A model generated the notes under the pieces. That model ran no database searches and was not told where the DNA came from. It saw nothing but the letters and a program-made list of their open reading frames with translations. Of a DNA stretch of 9,863 bases, positions 7,126 through 9,863 are shown piece by piece. The stretch spans positions 1-9,863 of the forward strand of contig DNAD01000127.1 of assembly GCA_003484785.1 (NCBI GenBank), given 5' to 3'. The position numbers were made by a program, and so were the translations under genes. The first letter of the stretch is position 1. Each line of letters begins with the position of its first letter. The DNA is from Lachnospiraceae bacterium. GTDB taxonomy: Bacteria > Bacillota > Clostridia > Lachnospirales > Lachnospiraceae.

Positions 7126-9863
7126 TCAGAACGGATTGTCATATATCCTGTAGGAGCCCTTGTTGTCCTGCTTGACCTGTCTTAAAGCCATGTTTGCCTT
7201 TGAATAAAGCTTGTTGAACCGTTCGTTCTTATCGTTTATAAATACGGCCCCTATGGAAGTGGTAACCACAAGATCATTTCCCGAGCCCGGAACGCTTCCC
7301 ATTTCGTACCGGGTATTTTCATTAAGGGCCGAAAGCCTCTTCTCAAGCTCTCCCCTGTCAGGAAGTCTCGGAACAAAGCCAACAAATTCATCTCCCCCGA
7401 GCCTGCCGACAATGGCGCCGCTTCCCAGCTCATTTATCACGATCTTGGAGATCGTTTTTAAGATACTGTCTCCCACGTTATGCCCAAACATATCATTGAC
7501 CATCTTAAACTCATCGATATTGATAAGAACAAAGGCCTTCATTCCCTCCTCGGCCCAGTTCTCATTGATCCTGCGGTTAACGGTCTTTTCAAACATCACG
7601 CGGCTGTAAAGGCCGGTAAGCGAATCGTACTCGGAAATAATATGAGCAATGCCGGAGTTTACCACGGAACGAGTAAACTTAAGACCTGCCTCGAGATCCC
7701 CGGTCTTCTCATTCTCATCCAGGAACACGCATCCTTCATACCAGGCCCATTCCGGATCGGAAAGGGATTTACCCATAAAATCAAACTTGAAAAGGCTCTT
7801 ACCCTCTCTGTAGCTTCTTATCAGGGCTCTTCTGGAAAGATTTCCCATAAGCTTATCCCTGTCATTTTCATCGGAATTATTGGCCAGAGTCCTTAAGATA
7901 TCATCATAGGAAGAATCCACCCTTATTCCGTAAGGCGCCAGCGTCTCCAATATCTCCGTGTTTCTAAGCCGGTTCTTTGAAACGTTTATCTCCAGATAGA
8001 GAGCGGCCTCCCTGCTCATCATCTTAAGATATTGTTTCTCCCTCCACAGCCGATGGGCCATCTCATACTCATCCGTGACATCCTCTCTTATTCCTATCGC
8101 AAATCTGTCCGAAGGCTCCTCCGTCTCTGTACGGTAGTAGGTAACCCTGTCGATCCTGTGCACGATACTGCCTCTTTCGGTATAGGTTATGGGAATATCC
8201 TCGGAAATATAGCTTTCATCGGCCCGCAGCCGGTCGTAGATCTCACTTATCCGAATAGCCGTTTCGGTTTCGTCATCAACTCCGGCGATGATTGGGATGT
8301 TCTTACTTGCGTTAAACTCAAAATTCCTTAAATATCTACCGTTATTTTGTATTGAGTATTGATCGATGATATCCTTGTCAATATTATAACGCCAGATATT
8401 TAAATCCCTCTCCCTGGCCCTGTACCTGTTTATGGCGTAGATAAGCTCTCCTATCCTGTCATCCGCGGCCGAACAGCTTTCAATGAGGATAAAGTCTATC
8501 TGAATGACATCGGCCATATACTTAAAGGAGCAGGCAGAAACAATAACAGCTGTGCTCCCGTTAAACCTCTCAACATAGTATTCCTTCAGAACATCTGTTT
8601 TTTTGCTCCTTATGGCGTTCAATATATATCGGTCAATTCTTCCTTCATCGCTGTCTATGGCTCTGGCCAGAAGATCCGAAAGCTTTTCCTTTGACGCCGC
8701 CTTTTCCAGGGTCAGTCCGTGGATATTTAAAAACCTGTCATTAACATATGCCAGCTCCATTATCCTCAGGTCATCGCTCTTATCCACAATAACTCTCGCG
8801 ATTCCTGCTCTGCTGTCTTCAAAGAAGGAATTCATCTGCTGTCTTAACAGCACGCTCTTTCCGATGATCTCAATGGAATGCCTTTCGCTGGCGACGGCAT
8901 AGTATTCGATCGCCCTCACCAGCCTGTTTCTTAAGACTATATCATTAAATGGCCTGCTCACCGCATCAAGAAAACCGTTTTTAATGTAATGAGCGACCAT
9001 TGCCTTTACTTCGTTTGAGGCAAATAATATCACCGGGATCCTTACATAGAATTCCTTGTGAAGCAGGATCTGTGCAAAACGGTCGGCATCCTCATATTTT
9101 CTGTCAAAATCCAGGATAATGAGATTTACGATGCCAAAATGCTTTTCAAGGTATCTCTGCGCCTCTTCACAGCTTTCGGCGATCGTAATATCCGCTTCAT
9201 TCTTCATTATCTCCGAAAGCTCTTTTTCCTCTGAGATGCCCGAGCTTAAGAGCAGGATGCGATAACCCTTTCCCAGAGCTTCCGTGGACATCTCACTGCT
9301 GTAATTATCCAGCTTATCGACAAAATCAGACTCCATAAGCGGCTTAAAGAAGTAATAGCCCTGTATGCAGTCACAGTCCATGTTTTTAAGCAGCTCATAC
9401 TGATTAACCGTTTCCACTCCCTCGGCAACAATCTGCATGTTGATGATCTTCGCCATCTGGATGATACTGTAAAGGATATTTCCGGCCCGTTCCGAGGTAT
9501 CGATGGAATCCATGAACTTCATGTCTATCTTTAAGATATCCACCTCGAAGTCCTTAAGCATATTAAGGGAGGAGAATCCGCTTCCGAAATCATCCATGAG
9601 CACCTGGTAGCCCGAGCTTCTGAACTTGTTCATGATATTCATAAGCTCAAGGGGCTGATCCATATAGGCGCTCTCCGTAACCTCTACCTTGATATGTCTG
9701 TGGTCGAGGCCGTATTTGTTCACTATGGATATCAGATCCTCGTAAAGATTATTATTATAAAAATCAACCCTTGAGAAATTGACCGAGATCGGAACCGTCC
9801 TCTTGCCCTCGGAGATCCTTCTGGCCTGGAAGGCGCAGACCTCCTCCCAGACATATCTGTCCA
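7126..9863 (-). CDS. EAL - degenerate receiver - PAS-like - GGDEF c-di-GMP protein, 5' end outside the window
   Basis: The frame is open through the right edge; 911 residues are visible (counted from the edge). A GTG at 9721-9723 is internal: the 46 codons before it read as EAL-domain sequence (VPISVNFSRVDFY). EAL (1 to about 175) keeps N28, E60 in EVTES, D90-D91 in DDFGSGFSS, K111 in LKID, E147 and E150 in EGVET and Q167 in QGYYFFKP; the EAL signature itself is off the edge. A receiver-like domain (about 200-320) keeps the acceptor Asp (251, LIILDFD) but lacks the N-terminal acidic pair (ILLLSSG) and has Arg for the usual Lys (SRPF). Two or three PAS-like regions fill about 336-735. A C-terminal GGDEF domain has DSLTGLYSR, NIDEFKMVNDMFGHNVGD and GRLGGDEF near 822, all intact. 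No membrane helix is visible. It could both make and break c-di-GMP; which activity wins, and what lies upstream (perhaps another GGDEF), cannot be seen. Confidence 0.93.
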   Translation of the reverse strand, partial: DRYVWEEVCAFQARRISEGKRTVPISVNFSRVDFYNNNLYEDLISIVNKYGLDHRHIKVEVTESAYMDQPLELMNIMNKFRSSGYQVLMDDFGSGFSSLNMLKDFEVDILKIDMKFMDSIDTSERAGNILYSIIQMAKIINMQIVAEGVETVNQYELLKNMDCDCIQGYYFFKPLMESDFVDKLDNYSSEMSTEALGKGYRILLLSSGISEEKELSEIMKNEADITIAESCEEAQRYLEKHFGIVNLIILDFDRKYEDADRFAQILLHKEFYVRIPVILFASNEVKAMVAHYIKNGFLDAVSRPFNDIVLRNRLVRAIEYYAVASERHSIEIIGKSVLLRQQMNSFFEDSRAGIARVIVDKSDDLRIMELAYVNDRFLNIHGLTLEKAASKEKLSDLLARAIDSDEGRIDRYILNAIRSKKTDVLKEYYVERFNGSTAVIVSACSFKYMADVIQIDFILIESCSAADDRIGELIYAINRYRARERDLNIWRYNIDKDIIDQYSIQNNGRYLRNFEFNASKNIPIIAGVDDETETAIRISEIYDRLRADESYISEDIPITYTERGSIVHRIDRVTYYRTETEEPSDRFAIGIREDVTDEYEMAHRLWREKQYLKMMSREAALYLEINVSKNRLRNTEILETLAPYGIRVDSSYDDILRTLANNSDENDRDKLMGNLSRRALIRSYREGKSLFKFDFMGKSLSDPEWAWYEGCVFLDENEKTGDLEAGLKFTRSVVNSGIAHIISEYDSLTGLYSRVMFEKTVNRRINENWAEEGMKAFVLINIDEFKMVNDMFGHNVGDSILKTISKIVINELGSGAIVGRLGGDEFVGFVPRLPDRGELEKRLSALNENTRYEMGSVPGSGNDLVVTTSIGAVFINDKNERFNKLYSKANMALRQVKQDNKGSYRIYDNPF

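Noticed and set aside
9721..9723. GTG as the start of the EAL/GGDEF gene
   Set aside because: The frame continues to the window edge and the upstream codons encode conserved EAL-domain sequence including VPISVNFSR, so the GTG is an internal valine codon.

Overview
The window looks like chromosomal DNA from an anaerobic, low-to-mid GC Firmicute, most likely a Lachnospiraceae-type Clostridium (Butyrivibrio/Roseburia-like). The evidence is strong AGGAGG-type ribosome binding sites, frequent ATA isoleucine and AGG/AGA arginine codons, a YesN-type AraC response regulator, and several large c-di-GMP signalling proteins. The assignment is an inference from protein character and codon use, not from a marker gene. 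I see no rRNA, tRNA, CRISPR array, insertion sequence or phage gene. No gene-free stretch exceeds about 181 bases.

Left part (1-3336): a YesN-type response regulator on the + strand (70-1371) is preceded by a short hairpin-rich leader or the tail of an upstream gene. It meets, stop codon against stop codon, an oppositely transcribed heparinase II/III-family protein (3336-1372, - strand) with no signal peptide. Such regulators usually work with a sensor kinase, here presumably just left of the window, and often control sugar-uptake or glycan-use genes.

Middle (3337-6580): an AT-rich divergent intergenic region of 181 bp separates the heparinase-like gene from a 1002-residue membrane sensor (3518-6526, + strand). 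The sensor has a signal peptide, a large two-component-regulator-type beta-propeller, a Y_Y_Y domain, one membrane helix and an intact cytoplasmic HD-GYP phosphodiesterase domain. It ends at a strong, possibly bidirectional, hairpin terminator.

Right part (6612-9863, - strand): a very large c-di-GMP protein runs off the right edge. In the visible part its order is EAL, degenerate receiver, PAS-like region, GGDEF, with the EAL and GGDEF active-site motifs that can be seen all intact. It is followed 55 bp downstream by a small four-helix membrane protein of unknown function.

Taken together, the window joins glycan breakdown (heparinase fold, YesN regulator) to c-di-GMP turnover (HD-GYP, EAL, GGDEF). 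The most interesting idea is that the propeller/HD-GYP protein is a c-di-GMP counterpart of the Bacteroides hybrid glycan sensors. It could convert an extracellular carbohydrate signal, perhaps linked to the divergent lyase-like gene, into lower c-di-GMP. That link is inferred from domain architecture and gene position only.
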